A DNA stretch of 64,000 nt from Geothrix terrae (GTDB lineage: Bacteria; Acidobacteriota; Holophagae; Holophagales; Holophagaceae). Shown one piece after another: positions 51,645 to 60,899 of the stretch. Both the position numbers and the translations under genes were made by a program. Position 1 is the stretch's first letter. Every line of letters begins with the position of its first letter. The DNA lies in assembly GCF_022808775.1 (NCBI RefSeq), contig NZ_JAKZLA010000002.1, positions 186,001 to 250,000 of the forward strand, given 5' to 3'. The notes beneath the pieces are model-generated. The model was not told where the DNA came from, searched no databases, and was given only the letters and a program-made list of their open reading frames with translations.

Positions 51645-53186
51645 ATGCGATCCATCCTGCTCGCAACCCTGCCCGCCGTGCTGCTTGCCCAGGCTCCTGC
51701 CCCGGGCCCGGCACAACCCCCGCCTTCCAGTGTGACTGGAGCCAAGGATCCAGATCCACAGGCTGCCGCCCTCCAGGTGGAGCCCAAGGACCTGGCGGAG
51801 AAGTTCAAGCTCGAGGGCCTTGAGTCCACTTCCGGAACGGTCACGGCGGTGTTCAGGTGCGTGAAAAAGCACGGGGATGCCGAGGTGGACTCCAAGCTGC
51901 GGGTGCCGCTGGACAAGGATCAGCTCAACCTGGCCGGGGCCCGCTGGAGCCGGGTGGCGGAGACCCAGGGAGAGGCCATCAGCACCAGCACTCCCAAGCC
52001 CTCCTGGCGGGAGGTTCTGGGATCGAAGGGGGTGGCCCTGGACCGGAACCTGCTCGTGGAGTTCTTCCGGATCAACGCCTTCCACCCCGTCGGCGACGAC
52101 TCCGCCCGGAGGAGCACCCCCGCGGCCCGGTTCAGGGTGACCCTCCTCTGCATCGCGCCCATCCGGAAGGAAGGATCGAAGGACCCGCTCCTCAAGGAGG
52201 GAACCCGGGTGTTCTGCATCGGCGAGCTGGGTGATGGCGGGATCCGGCTCAGGTTCTCCGGCGGGCCTTGGGCCGAGGCCCACACGGTGCTCGGACCCGA
52301 CGGCACGGAACTGGAGGGCCCCGTCGTCCTCCTGCCGAGCTGTGACGGCCTGGATCTCAGGGATCTGGACACCCTCTCCACCGACGATGCCCGCACGCTC
52401 GCCTGGTGGATGCGGGGAAATGACAGCCACTTCTTCTGGACGCCCAGGGCGACGACCCTTCCCGTGTACAGCTGCCCCCTGGATGTCCAGCTCTACGCGG
52501 GGGCCAGCTGGTCCAACCTCTACGTCGCGCCCAGCCAGGGCGGCTCCTCGAACTTCTTCGCCGAACGGGGCCTGCTGCGCCTCGAGGCCACCCAGACCTG
52601 GACGGACAAGACCGCGCTGGCCTTCTTCCAGTCCGTGATCATCGCCCAGGTGGAACCCGAGAAATCCGTGGAAGTGAAGGACCTCTCCGGAATGGCGACG
52701 GCGATCCGGACGACGCGCGGATTCCTCGGCGCCGTGGACCTGTCCCTGGGATACGCCTTCTTCCAGCATGCCAACCTCGGCCTCGGCGTCCGGCTGTCCG
52801 CCCAGCAGGAGCGGGTCGTCCCGGTCGAGGCCGACGGCAGCCCGGTCCCTTCGGCCGTGCCCTTCGATCAGGTCGTGAACCAGCGCCACATCTTCCTGCG
52901 CCTCCAGCAACAGGATCCCCAGTGGCGGGGAAGCTTCTTCGAGATCGGGTTGACGACCTGGGACGAGCGGTTCCGGGATCCGGCCGTGCCCGAGAACGAG
53001 AAGCGCCGGCTTTTCCGCGGGAGGGTGGCCTTCCGTCCGGAAAAGTGGTCCGCCACCAGCTTCTTCCTCGAAGCCAGCATGAACCGGGCGACGAACAACC
53101 GGTCCAAGCTTCCCGAGGAATCACGGATCCAGGTGGGCATCCGGGTGGACCTGAAGATCTTCAGCATGCCTACCTGGCCCTTCTGA
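51645..53186 (+). CDS. hypothetical exported protein, possibly outer-membrane
   Basis: A 513-residue protein with signal peptide (about 1-15, LLATLPAVLLAQA) and a Pro/Ala-rich linker. The first half has no known fold; the second half (about 280-510) alternates hydrophobic and polar residues with GLGVRLSAQ and SFFEIGLTTW-type strands. It ends in MPTWPF with a C-terminal Phe, which suggests a beta-barrel. The start has no clear SD. A 41-nt gap separates it from the next gene. Confidence 0.7.
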   Translation: MRSILLATLPAVLLAQAPAPGPAQPPPSSVTGAKDPDPQAAALQVEPKDLAEKFKLEGLESTSGTVTAVFRCVKKHGDAEVDSKLRVPLDKDQLNLAGARWSRVAETQGEAISTSTPKPSWREVLGSKGVALDRNLLVEFFRINAFHPVGDDSARRSTPAARFRVTLLCIAPIRKEGSKDPLLKEGTRVFCIGELGDGGIRLRFSGGPWAEAHTVLGPDGTELEGPVVLLPSCDGLDLRDLDTLSTDDARTLAWWMRGNDSHFFWTPRATTLPVYSCPLDVQLYAGASWSNLYVAPSQGGSSNFFAERGLLRLEATQTWTDKTALAFFQSVIIAQVEPEKSVEVKDLSGMATAIRTTRGFLGAVDLSLGYAFFQHANLGLGVRLSAQQERVVPVEADGSPVPSAVPFDQVVNQRHIFLRLQQQDPQWRGSFFEIGLTTWDERFRDPAVPENEKRRLFRGRVAFRPEKWSATSFFLEASMNRATNNRSKLPEESRIQVGIRVDLKIFSMPTWPF

Positions 53187-53227
53187 CCCCCTTCATCACG
53201 GGCTTCGCCCGTCAGGCGGAGATTTCC

Positions 53228-53725
53228 ATGGACATCACATCGAGCGCTCTGAATCCGAAGATTCTGGAAGTGGTGAACGCGGGGGTCGGGGCCTTGGCCG
53301 TCGTCATCTTCTTCCTCGCCTGCTGGTTCGCCTACCCGGTCATCAAGAAGGATCACCCGAACCGTGGATCCATCCGGCTCTGCATGTGGATGAGCGGGCT
53401 GTCGCTGGTGTTCCTCGGCGGCGCCATGGTCTTCCTCTTCTTCAAGCCCGCTGGGCTCGCACACCAGGTCATGGTGACGGTGAACCCGGAGCACCTGGCT
53501 GACGAGTTCCATCAATTCCCCTTCCTCAAACGCGGCGAATCCGAGACCTTCCTGAAGGGGAAGGCCAGGCAGTCCCTGGAGGTGCGCGACCGGGACCAGC
53601 TGGACATCCATCTGGATGAGCTCTACGCCCAGTACCAGCATCAGAAGCAGCTGGCCGACCAGCAGCAGCAGATTCTGAGAGCCCGGGCGCAAGCCGCGAC
53701 GGGAGGCGCCGATGTGGCCATGTAG
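53228..53725 (+). CDS. hypothetical two-TM membrane protein
   Basis: A 165-residue protein with TM helices at about 18-38 and 52-72 and a soluble C-terminal part rich in Gln/charged residues (YQHQKQLADQQQQILRARAQ), probably coiled coil. No family recognised. The TPR gene starts within its last 14 nt, so the two are translationally linked. Confidence 0.68.
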   Translation: MDITSSALNPKILEVVNAGVGALAVVIFFLACWFAYPVIKKDHPNRGSIRLCMWMSGLSLVFLGGAMVFLFFKPAGLAHQVMVTVNPEHLADEFHQFPFLKRGESETFLKGKARQSLEVRDRDQLDIHLDELYAQYQHQKQLADQQQQILRARAQAATGGADVAM

Positions 53726-54311
53726 CGTTCGGGAGAGGGCGATCCTGGGGGTGGTGGTGCTGGGCTGCACGCCGGCGGCCTTGGCTCAGGACAGGTACCA
53801 GCCGGACATCAAGCCCGCCGACGTCCAGCGGATGGTGCAGGCCCGGGAGCTGCTCCGGCACGGGAATTCAAAGGGGGCCGCGGAGGCGCTGCGGCAGCTC
53901 ACGGTGACCGTCCCGGACTACTTCCTGGCCCACTACAACCTGGGCATCGCCTTGAGCAACCTCGGAGACAACAAGGGCTCCCTGGCGGCCTTGAAGCGGG
54001 CCCTCGCCATCAAAGAATCGAAGGCCCTCAATGAATGGAGCATCTACAACTCCACAGGATGGGCCTACATGATCCTTGGGGATGACCGCCAGGCGGAAGC
54101 GCTGCTGAAAGTGGCCGAGGCCCACGCCGACCAGCTGCCCCAGGGAAGCCAGGCCAAGCTGTGGAACAACCTCGGCTACCTCTACATGAGCCGCCACGCC
54201 TACTCAACAGCCCGCCCGTACCTCGAGCGCGCGAAGGCCTCAGGCAGCGCCTTGGCGGAGGACAACCTCAGGGTGCTCCAGCAGCTCGAGACCTCCGAAC
54301 GGTCCAAGTGA
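53712..54311 (+). CDS. exported TPR-repeat protein
   Basis: A 199-residue protein. A signal peptide ends near AALAQ; four or more TPR units follow (AHYNLGIALSNLGDNKGSL, IYNSTGWAYMILGDDRQAE, LWNNLGYLYMSRHAYSTA). TPR proteins scaffold protein complexes; this one would act in the periplasm. It is the last gene of the operon and ends before a convergent SDR gene. Confidence 0.8.
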   Translation: MWPCSVRERAILGVVVLGCTPAALAQDRYQPDIKPADVQRMVQARELLRHGNSKGAAEALRQLTVTVPDYFLAHYNLGIALSNLGDNKGSLAALKRALAIKESKALNEWSIYNSTGWAYMILGDDRQAEALLKVAEAHADQLPQGSQAKLWNNLGYLYMSRHAYSTARPYLERAKASGSALAEDNLRVLQQLETSERSK

Positions 54312-54359
54312 GCGGGCTTCCAGAGGCCATCGCGGGGCTTTTTCCCGCCTTCCCCAGCC

Positions 54360-55364
54360 TCACCCCGCGAACCGAACCCCCGTGAGCCGTTCGCTCAGGG
54401 CCCACAACCGTTCGGCAGCCTCGGGGTCGATGGCGTGGGGGCGGACGCCGACGGTGCCGGGGGCGCCGGGCGGCAGGATGGGCGCCATGTCGCAGTCCTG
54501 GCAGTAGACGCCGCCCCGCCCGGCGAGCTGGGGGCTGGTGGCGGCCCAGACGCTGGTGGCGGCGCCCTGCTGGGCGTTCTTGAAGTCGCCGCCCTCGGCC
54601 ACGGAGCGGCCCGCGGGCACGGTGCCGGGACCGTCCGCCGCCGTGAGTCCGAAGGCCTGCCGGTCCTCGTCGGTCATGTGCTGGCCCAGGTCCGTGAGGA
54701 TCACGCCCGGATGCACGGCGAAGGCGCGGACGCCGCGGGCCTCCCCGCGCCGGTCCAGGCCCACGGCGAAGAGCACGTTGGCGCTCTTGGCCTGGCCGTA
54801 GGCCTGCCACTTGTCGTAGGGCCGGCGCTCGAAGTTCGGATCGTCGAAGTCCACCCCGGCCCGCTGGTGGCCCCGGGAGGAGAGCGCCACGACCCGCGCA
54901 TCTCCTGCGGCCAGGAGCGCCGGCCAGAGCCGCGCCGTGAGCTGGAAGTGGCCCAGGTGGTTCGCGGCGAACTGCGCCTCATAGCCCCGGGCGTCCCGCG
55001 TGAGGGGCGTGGCCATGATGCCGGCGTTGTTGATGAGCATGGCCAGGGGCCGCTCCGAGCTCAGGAAGGCCACCGCGAAGGCGTCGATGGAGGCCGGGTC
55101 GAGCAGGTCCATGGGGGCCACCTCGACCCGACCTTCCACGTGGGGAAGGCCGGCCACTGCCGCGCGGGCCTTCGCCACGTTCCGGGCCGGCACCACCACC
55201 GTGGCTCCGGCTTCCGCCAGGGCCCGCGTCGTCTCCAGGCCCAGGCCCGCGGAGCCACCCGTCACCACGGCCACGCGGCCCGAGAGATCCAGCCCCCGCA
55301 GCACCTCGCGGGCCGTGGTGGCGGGTCCGAAACCGGAAGGAAGGGGCGTCTGCGGGCTGGGCAT
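54360..55364 (-). CDS. SDR family NAD(P)-dependent oxidoreductase
   Basis: A 334-residue short-chain dehydrogenase. The cofactor motif VTGGSAGLGLET, structural NNAG and catalytic YGQAK (Y-x3-K) are present. It resembles retinol-dehydrogenase-like SDRs; substrate unknown. ATG 55364 has SD GAGGAG. Convergent with the TPR gene. Confidence 0.93.
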   Translation of the reverse strand: MPSPQTPLPSGFGPATTAREVLRGLDLSGRVAVVTGGSAGLGLETTRALAEAGATVVVPARNVAKARAAVAGLPHVEGRVEVAPMDLLDPASIDAFAVAFLSSERPLAMLINNAGIMATPLTRDARGYEAQFAANHLGHFQLTARLWPALLAAGDARVVALSSRGHQRAGVDFDDPNFERRPYDKWQAYGQAKSANVLFAVGLDRRGEARGVRAFAVHPGVILTDLGQHMTDEDRQAFGLTAADGPGTVPAGRSVAEGGDFKNAQQGAATSVWAATSPQLAGRGGVYCQDCDMAPILPPGAPGTVGVRPHAIDPEAAERLWALSERLTGVRFAG

Positions 55365-55448
55365 GGTCGGCTCCTCGGACAGGCAGGATAGCGGCGTTCG
55401 CCCCGGCTCGCCCCTGGGCGGGAGCGCCCCAGGCGCAGTGCGCGGTGG

Positions 55449-55976
55449 CTACAGGATGGCCATGAGCAAGCGCTGGAGCTGGTCCAGGTGCAGGAGGTCG
55501 TGGCCGGCGAGCATGGGCAGGAGCTGGCCCAGGGACTCGGGACCGCGCTCGCTGTGCCGGCCCGCGCGTGCCAGGTCCCGCGGCGTCAGGCTCCGCCAGA
55601 GGCGCAGGTTGTGGGGGCGCAGGGCGCGGAACTGCTCGACGAGCTCGCGGGGGTCGCGCTCGTTGTGGTGCTGCCCCACCACCCACAGGTCCTGGTCCAT
55701 GACCTGCATGGCCGGGTTCTCCTCGCAGAGGATGAGCCGGGCGCGGTAGCCGTAGACCCACTCGCAGTCGCAGAGGTGGCCGATGACCTCGCAGGGCGTC
55801 CACTTCCCGGCGATGGGCCGCGTCTGAAGGCGCTTCCCGGCGTGATCCCGGACCAGGCCCGCCAGCGCGTCGCCCGTCGAGCCGAGCACCGCGAGCGGAT
55901 CCCGGTCCCCCAGGAACCCCAGGATTCTCGCCCGGTAGGCGGCGGTGGCGTCCTGCGGATCCGGGGTGGTCGCCAT
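55449..55976 (-). CDS. DinB family protein
   Basis: A 175-residue DinB-fold protein. Metal-binding His candidates are in EVIGHLCDCEWVYGYR and AGHDLLHLDQLQRL, plus GQHHNERDP. The function of this DinB subgroup is unknown. SD GGAGG precedes ATG 55976. It is not closely similar to the DinB protein at 48643. Confidence 0.9.
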   Translation of the reverse strand: MATTPDPQDATAAYRARILGFLGDRDPLAVLGSTGDALAGLVRDHAGKRLQTRPIAGKWTPCEVIGHLCDCEWVYGYRARLILCEENPAMQVMDQDLWVVGQHHNERDPRELVEQFRALRPHNLRLWRSLTPRDLARAGRHSERGPESLGQLLPMLAGHDLLHLDQLQRLLMAIL

Positions 55977-56314
55977 GGAGTCCTCCGTGGGGGTGGGGGA
56001 GAGCCTAGCCAGGAACGGCCGCCAACGGAAGCCTCGGGCCTCGAAAGGAACGGCGTCAAAAGCCTCCGCGAAGCCCACGAAGAAGAACGCACAGGCCGCG
56101 AAGGCGGGCCGGCGCCCTGACCAGGGCATCCAGGGCGGCTGCCGATGGCCTCATCCTCAATTCGCCACAAGTCAGCAGTACGGATGACGGGTTACAGCCT
56201 GTTTACAGAAGCCCGTCATTGCTTAAAACAACTATTAAAAAACGATCATTTAGCGTCTTGACATACTCCAATGGATCTAGGAAGAATAAGGCCTTCCACT
56301 GCTGAAAGATTTCT
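55977..56314. other. intergenic stretch with candidate promoter
   Basis: No gene that I can support; a plus-strand frame rich in Lys/Ala is probably chance. The last 120 nt are AT-rich, and TTGACA at 56258-56263 is a likely -35 of the lipoprotein and collagen-like operon, with only weak -10 candidates (TAGGAA 14 nt, GAATAA 20 nt away). Confidence 0.4.
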
Positions 56315-56905
56315 ATGCGCATACGCCATCGACTCGCGGGCGCCGGTCTGGTTGCCGGTCTGCTTCTCCCCCTCCTGGCCTGCTTCGGCAACACCCGGCC
56401 GGCCGCCACGGCCGGCGGGGCCTTCCTGGCGCAGGTGAGCCCCGGGAGCCTGAGCATCCCCGCGGGCGGCGGCGGCTACGTCTCGGTGACCACGGCCCGC
56501 GCCCTGCCCCACTTCCCCAACCTCCAGGGCCCCCTGACCCTCAGCCTGGACCAGGCCCCCGCCGGCGTGACCGGCAGCGGGACCATCCCGGCGGGCCAGG
56601 GCACGGGAACCCTGTCCCTCTGGGTGGACGCCGCCGTGGCGCCCCAAGTGCTCCAGGGCCTCCGGGTGAAGGTCGCCGCCGCAGGCCTGGCCACCGTGGC
56701 CACCTTCGACCTGACGGTGACCGCGCCCCTGCCCCCCGGGCAGCTCCGCGCGGACCTGGTGCAGGCCAGCGGCCAGGCCCAGCAGGGCGGCGCCTACGCC
56801 AACACGCCGGTGGTCCAGGAGCCCGTGGCCGCCCGCCCCGCGTCGGACGCCGCCCAGGTCCAGACCCTGCGCCACGGGTTCCATCCCGCCGCGCCCGCCA
56901 ACTGA
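56315..56905 (+). CDS. hypothetical lipoprotein with beta-rich domain
   Basis: A 196-residue lipoprotein; signal peptide ends at LLAC (Cys23). A single beta-sandwich domain (about 45-145) with [11 protein letters not shown] and [13 protein letters not shown] resembles BACON/Ig-like modules. A short Gln/Ala-rich tail follows. It lies 44 nt before the collagen-like gene and probably forms an operon with it, perhaps as its surface anchor or partner. Confidence 0.72.
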   Translation: MRIRHRLAGAGLVAGLLLPLLACFGNTRPAATAGGAFLAQVSPGSLSIPAGGGGYVSVTTARALPHFPNLQGPLTLSLDQAPAGVTGSGTIPAGQGTGTLSLWVDAAVAPQVLQGLRVKVAAAGLATVATFDLTVTAPLPPGQLRADLVQASGQAQQGGAYANTPVVQEPVAARPASDAAQVQTLRHGFHPAAPAN

Positions 56906-56949
56906 TCCCCCCGCGACCCCTCTTCCACATTCCCGCCCTGCGAGGTTCC

Positions 56950-58830
56950 ATGCCCTTCCGTCCCACCCTCCTGACCCTGGCGCTGATCGGCCTGACCCCC
57001 GGCCTCCACGGCCAGGGGACGCCCGCCCCCACCGTCGCGGCCCCGAGTCCCCAGGTGGCCTACCAGGGCCGCCTGACGGAAGCCGGCCTGCCGGTCACCG
57101 GCACCCGCAGCTTCACCTTCGCCATCCTGGACAGCCAGGGGGCCGAGCTCTGGACGTCGGGCCCGCAGGACGTCTCCGTGAACAACGGCCTCTACGCCGC
57201 GGTGCTGGGCGGCACGGGCCAGCCCGCCATCCCCGCCTCCCTGCTGGCCACGCCGAACCTCAAGCTGCGCGTGGCCATCAACGGCGTGGCGCTCACGCCG
57301 GACACGGACCTGGTGCCCGCCCTCCAGGCCCGCAGCGCCTTCGAGTTCTCCGGCCCGCTGGCCGGCGATGTCACCGGCACCCAGAACGCCACGGTGGTGC
57401 TGCGCCTCAACGGCATCCCCCTCGACACTGCGGCCCCCTCTGCGGGTCAGGCCCTGGTCTTCAACGGCTCCACCTGGGCGCCCGCCACGGCCGCGGGCCC
57501 CGTGGGCCCCGAAGGCCCGCAGGGGCCTGCCGGTCCTGTGGGCGCCGCGGGCGCGACAGGCGCCACGGGCCCCGCCGGTCCCCAGGGCCTGCCCGGCATC
57601 CAGGGCGCCACCGGCCCCCAGGGTGCGGCTGGTCCTCAGGGCGCGGCGGGGAAGACAGTCCTCAACGGCATCGTTCCACCCGCGGCCAGCCTGGGCGTGG
57701 ACGGGGACTTCTACCTGGATACCGCCGCCAGCGTGCTCTACGGGCCCAAGGGCGCCCTCACCGCCGGCGCCTGGCCCCTCCCCGGCACCAGCCTGGTGGG
57801 ACCGGCCGGTGTGACGGGCGCTACGGGTGCGACGGGCGCTACGGGGCCACAGGGCCCCATCGGGCTCACCGGCGCCACAGGTGCGACGGGTGCGACGGGG
57901 CCGCAGGGTCCCATCGGCCTGACGGGCGCCACCGGCCCGCAGGGTCCCATCGGGCTCACCGGCGCCACAGGTGCGACGGGCGCTACGGGTCCGCAGGGCC
58001 CCATCGGCCTGACGGGCGCCAGCGGCCCGCAGGGCCCCATCGGGCTCACCGGCGCCACGGGTGCGACGGGCGCTACGGGTCCGCAGGGCCCCATCGGCCT
58101 GACGGGCGCCACCGGTCCGCAGGGCCCCATCGGGCTCACCGGCGCCACGGGTGCGACGGGCGCTACGGGGCCGCAGGGAGCGACCGGGGCGACCGGGGCC
58201 ACCGGTGCCACCGGCCCCCAGGGGCCCACGGGGCTCCAGGGCCTGACCGGTCCCGCGGGCGCGGCCGCCACCGTCGCCGTCGGCACCACCACCACGGGCG
58301 CCGCGGGCTCCGCCGCCGCGGTCACCAACTCGGGCACCTCCAGCGCCGCGGTTCTGAACTTCACCATCCCCCAGGGCGCCTCGGGCACCGGACTCCAGGT
58401 GCTGGATGCCAACAACGTGGTGCTGGGCAAGGTGACCCGCGCCGACAGCTACGGCTACACCGTCCTGACCTCCACCGGCTACCTCCTGGACATGTCCTGG
58501 GACGGCACCGTCTACCCCGCCCAGGCCTACTTCACGACCTACACCGGCGGCGTGTGCAGCGGCACGGTCTACCTGAACGACGGCGGCAATCCGGGCTCCC
58601 TGCTCTGGGGCAAGACGGCCTACTGGGTGGGCTCCAAGAACAGCTTCATGGTCCCCTCGACCGTCAACGCTTCGGGCATGAGCCTCTCGGTGTCCTTCAC
58701 CAGCCAGGGCATCGACAACCCCACCTGCTATGCCTCCGGCGGCTCCGTCAGCGGCTGGCTGCTGAAGACCATCACCAACGCCGCGCTGGGCCTGCCCGCG
58801 AGCGTCGCCGCCCCGCTGAAGCTGCAGTAG
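56950..58830 (+). CDS. exported collagen-like (Gly-X-Y) repeat protein
   Basis: A 626-residue secreted protein. Signal peptide about 1-22; an N-terminal globular domain (about 25-185) like those of phage-tail or collagen-like surface proteins; two Gly-X-Y blocks (about 185-235 and 285-435) separated by an insert; and a C-terminal domain of about 170 residues. Triplets such as [15 protein letters not shown] recur. Proline is mostly in X and Thr in Y, as in bacterial collagens, which form triple helices without hydroxyproline. Its exact tandem repeats make length variation likely. Confidence 0.9.
   Translation: MPFRPTLLTLALIGLTPGLHGQGTPAPTVAAPSPQVAYQGRLTEAGLPVTGTRSFTFAILDSQGAELWTSGPQDVSVNNGLYAAVLGGTGQPAIPASLLATPNLKLRVAINGVALTPDTDLVPALQARSAFEFSGPLAGDVTGTQNATVVLRLNGIPLDTAAPSAGQALVFNGSTWAPATAAGPVGPEGPQGPAGPVGAAGATGATGPAGPQGLPGIQGATGPQGAAGPQGAAGKTVLNGIVPPAASLGVDGDFYLDTAASVLYGPKGALTAGAWPLPGTSLVGPAGVTGATGATGATGPQGPIGLTGATGATGATGPQGPIGLTGATGPQGPIGLTGATGATGATGPQGPIGLTGASGPQGPIGLTGATGATGATGPQGPIGLTGATGPQGPIGLTGATGATGATGPQGATGATGATGATGPQGPTGLQGLTGPAGAAATVAVGTTTTGAAGSAAAVTNSGTSSAAVLNFTIPQGASGTGLQVLDANNVVLGKVTRADSYGYTVLTSTGYLLDMSWDGTVYPAQAYFTTYTGGVCSGTVYLNDGGNPGSLLWGKTAYWVGSKNSFMVPSTVNASGMSLSVSFTSQGIDNPTCYASGGSVSGWLLKTITNAALGLPASVAAPLKLQ
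57841..58170 (+). repeat. exact 90-bp tandem repeats in the collagen-like gene
   Basis: The decamer CGGGCTCACC recurs at 57861, 57951, 58041 and 58131, exactly 90 nt apart, and the sequence between is nearly identical. Each unit encodes ten Gly-X-Y triplets, so copy changes keep frame and register. Confidence 0.85.
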
Positions 58831-58874
58831 GCCGGGCCGAGGGTCCCGCGAGCGTCCTGCTGCGCAAAATCCTT

Positions 58875-58921
58875 TTGACAGGTTCCCAATTCGAAACCAT
58901 CATGGTTACGGATTGGGAACC
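58875..58921 (+). promoter_or_regulatory. promoter and nested palindromic operator of the rrf2 gene
   Basis: TTGACA (58875-58880) is a consensus -35 with CATCAT 17 nt downstream. GGTTCCCAAT (58881-58890) and ATTGGGAACC (58912-58921) form an inverted repeat sharing its centre (58901) with the inner AACCAT-C-ATGGTT. A dimeric regulator on it would cover the -10. Confidence 0.75.
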
Positions 58922-58924
58922 CGC

Positions 58925-59347
58925 ATGACCAACACCCGCTACACCGTCGCCATCCATGTGCTCACCCTGCTGGCCTACGCGGGGCCCGAGGCCCTCACCT
59001 CGGAATACATCGCCGGCAGCGTGAACACCAACCCCGTGGTGATCCGCCGCATCCTGGCGGGTCTGCGGGAGGCCGGACTGGTGCGCAGCCAGGGCGGGCC
59101 GGGGGGCGGCTGGCAGCTGCTCCGGGCCCCGGAGGCCGTGAGCCTCCTGGACGTGCTGCGGGCCGTGGACACGGAAGCCTCCTTCCCCCTGCACGCCACG
59201 CCCCCGAACCTGGCCTGCCCCGTGGGCCGGTCCATCCAGGCCATCCTCACGGGCCACTTCCACACCGCCCAGGCTGCCATGGAACGGGAGCTGGCCCGCG
59301 TCAGCCTCCGCGACCTGCTGGAGGGTGTGAAGGCCCAGCCCGCCTGA
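58925..59347 (+). CDS. Rrf2 family regulator (YwnA-like)
   Basis: A 140-residue Rrf2 winged-helix protein. The recognition region is TSEYIAGSVNTNPVVIRRILAG and the wing GGPGGGWQL. It has only one Cys, in the C-terminal part (NLACPVG), so it is not a cluster-binding NsrR/IscR type and may instead sense electrophiles or oxidants by Cys, like YwnA/HypR members. ATG 58925 follows the operator. The downstream qorB-like gene carries the same AACC-N5-GGTT motif, pointing to joint control. Confidence 0.88.
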   Translation: MTNTRYTVAIHVLTLLAYAGPEALTSEYIAGSVNTNPVVIRRILAGLREAGLVRSQGGPGGGWQLLRAPEAVSLLDVLRAVDTEASFPLHATPPNLACPVGRSIQAILTGHFHTAQAAMERELARVSLRDLLEGVKAQPA

Positions 59348-59365
59348 GTTTTTTTGTCTTAATCC

Positions 59366-59382
59366 GCAACCGATACGGTTGC
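59366..59382 (+). promoter_or_regulatory. second AACC-N5-GGTT operator, before the qorB-like gene
   Basis: GCAACCG-ATA-CGGTTGC is a 17-bp dyad 20 nt before the qorB-like start. Its core AACC-N5-GGTT matches the inner dyad of the rrf2 operator. Confidence 0.65.
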
Positions 59383-59401
59383 ACTTCCCGCAGGAGCCTC
59401 C

Positions 59402-60265
59402 ATGTCCGCCCCAATCGTCGTCACCGGCGCCGCCGGCCAGCTCGGCCGCCTCGTCCTCCAGTCCCTCCTGAAGCAGGTGCCCGCGGGCCAGCTCGTGGCC
59501 GCCGTGCGGAGCCCCGAAAAGGCGCAGGATCTGGCCGCCCTGGGCCTCCAGGTGCGCCGCGCCGACTACGACCGCCCCGAGACCCTGGCCGAGGCCTTCC
59601 GCGGGGCCGGCAAGGTGCTGCTCATCTCCTCCAGCGAGCTGGGCAAGCGCTTCGTCCAGCACCGCGCGGCCATCGACGCGGCCAAGGCAGCCGGCGTGCC
59701 GTTCCTGGCCTACACGAGCCTGCTGCGCGCCGACACCTCGCCCCTGCCCGTGGGTCTGGAGCACCGCCAGACGGAGGACTACCTCAAGGCCTCGGGTCTG
59801 CCCTTCGCGCTGCTGCGGAACGGCTGGTACACGGAGAACTACATGGCCAGCATCCCCCCCGCCCTGCAGCACGGGGTCCTCCTGGGAAGCGCCGGGGAGG
59901 GGAAGATCGCATCGGCCGCCCGGGCCGACTACGCGGAAGCCGCCGCCACCATCCTGCTGAGGCCCGACCAGGCGGGCCGCGTCTACGAGCTGGCGGGGGA
60001 CTCGGCCTATACGCTGGCCGGCCTGGCCGCCGAGATCGCCCGCCAGGCCGGGAAGCCCGTGGCCTATCAGAACCTGCCCGAGGCCGAGTTCATGGCCATC
60101 CTGACCGGCGTGGGCCTGCCGGAACCCATCGCCCGCCTCCTGGCCGAATCGGACACGGGCGCGGCCAAGGGCGGCCTCTTCGACGACTCGCGCACCTTGA
60201 GCCGCCTCATCGGCCGGCCCACCACGCCCATGGCAGCCTCCGTGGCCGAGGCGCTCATGGGTTGA
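59402..60265 (+). CDS. NAD(P)H-binding quinone oxidoreductase, QorB/NmrA-like
   Basis: A 287-residue atypical SDR. The Rossmann motif VTGAAGQLGRLV is at the N-terminus. The body (LISSSELGKRFVQHRAAIDAA, LLRNGWYTENY) closely fits QorB (YtfG), an NADPH-dependent quinone reductase that limits quinone redox cycling. In enterobacteria ytfG neighbours a regulator gene; here the neighbour is an Rrf2 gene in the same direction. Confidence 0.9.
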   Translation: MSAPIVVTGAAGQLGRLVLQSLLKQVPAGQLVAAVRSPEKAQDLAALGLQVRRADYDRPETLAEAFRGAGKVLLISSSELGKRFVQHRAAIDAAKAAGVPFLAYTSLLRADTSPLPVGLEHRQTEDYLKASGLPFALLRNGWYTENYMASIPPALQHGVLLGSAGEGKIASAARADYAEAAATILLRPDQAGRVYELAGDSAYTLAGLAAEIARQAGKPVAYQNLPEAEFMAILTGVGLPEPIARLLAESDTGAAKGGLFDDSRTLSRLIGRPTTPMAASVAEALMG

Positions 60266-60380
60266 GGCACCCCACCGGCGGGGAGGCCCTCCCGGGGCCC
60301 GCTAGGAGGCGGTGGCCGCCGGTGGCCCCCCGCCGCGTTCCGCCCATCCTTGGGGGTGCGCTGTGTCGAAGGAGGCTGCC

Positions 60381-60836
60381 ATGGCCACGACGAAGCTGGA
60401 GGAATTCCTCAACCAGAACGGGGTGGTCCACCAGATCATCCATCACCCGCTGGCCTTCACGGCCACTTCGGTGGCCGGGGCCGCCCACATCAAAGGCAAG
60501 GAGATGGCCAAGACCGTCATGGTGAGCCTGGACGGCCACCTGGCCATGGCCGTGGTGCCCGCCGACCGCAAGGTGGACCTGGAGCGGCTGCGCCAAGCCA
60601 CCGGGGCCGTCAATGTCGAGCTGGCCGACGAGCGCGAGTTCATCGGCGACTTCCCCGAGTGCGAGCCCGGCGCCATGCCGCCCTTCGGGAACCTGTACGG
60701 CATGGACGTCTACGTGGAGCCGCACCTGGCGGCCGACCCGGAGATCGCCTTCAACGCCGGCTCCCACACCGAGCTGATCCGCATGGCCTACAAGGACTTC
60801 GAGCGCCTCACGCACCCGAAGCTCGTGGACATGTAG
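60381..60836 (+). CDS. YbaK/EbsC-like aminoacyl-tRNA deacylase-domain protein
   Basis: A 151-residue YbaK-fold protein. Members hydrolyse mischarged aminoacyl-tRNA such as Cys- or Ala-tRNA-Pro. The fold core is AKTVMVSLDGHLAMAVVPADRKVDL and GAMPPFGNLYGM, with a late SHTELIRMAYKDF helix. ATG 60381 has SD AAGGAGG. Substrate specificity cannot be read. Confidence 0.88.
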   Translation: MATTKLEEFLNQNGVVHQIIHHPLAFTATSVAGAAHIKGKEMAKTVMVSLDGHLAMAVVPADRKVDLERLRQATGAVNVELADEREFIGDFPECEPGAMPPFGNLYGMDVYVEPHLAADPEIAFNAGSHTELIRMAYKDFERLTHPKLVDM

Positions 60837-60899
60837 ATCCGCTGAGATCGGCCTTTCCCAGGCGAGGCCTGGCGCGCCGGGCCCCGTGAGGAGGTTCCC

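Noticed and set aside
55945-56187. Lys/Ala-rich 80-codon plus-strand frame resembling a basic protein
   Set aside because: Overlaps the promoter and start of a well-supported DinB gene on the other strand; no ribosome site and no recognisable motif.
57841-58170. CRISPR-like regular repeats
   Set aside because: The repeats are contiguous, in-frame and encode Gly-X-Y triplets; there are no spacers or cas genes.
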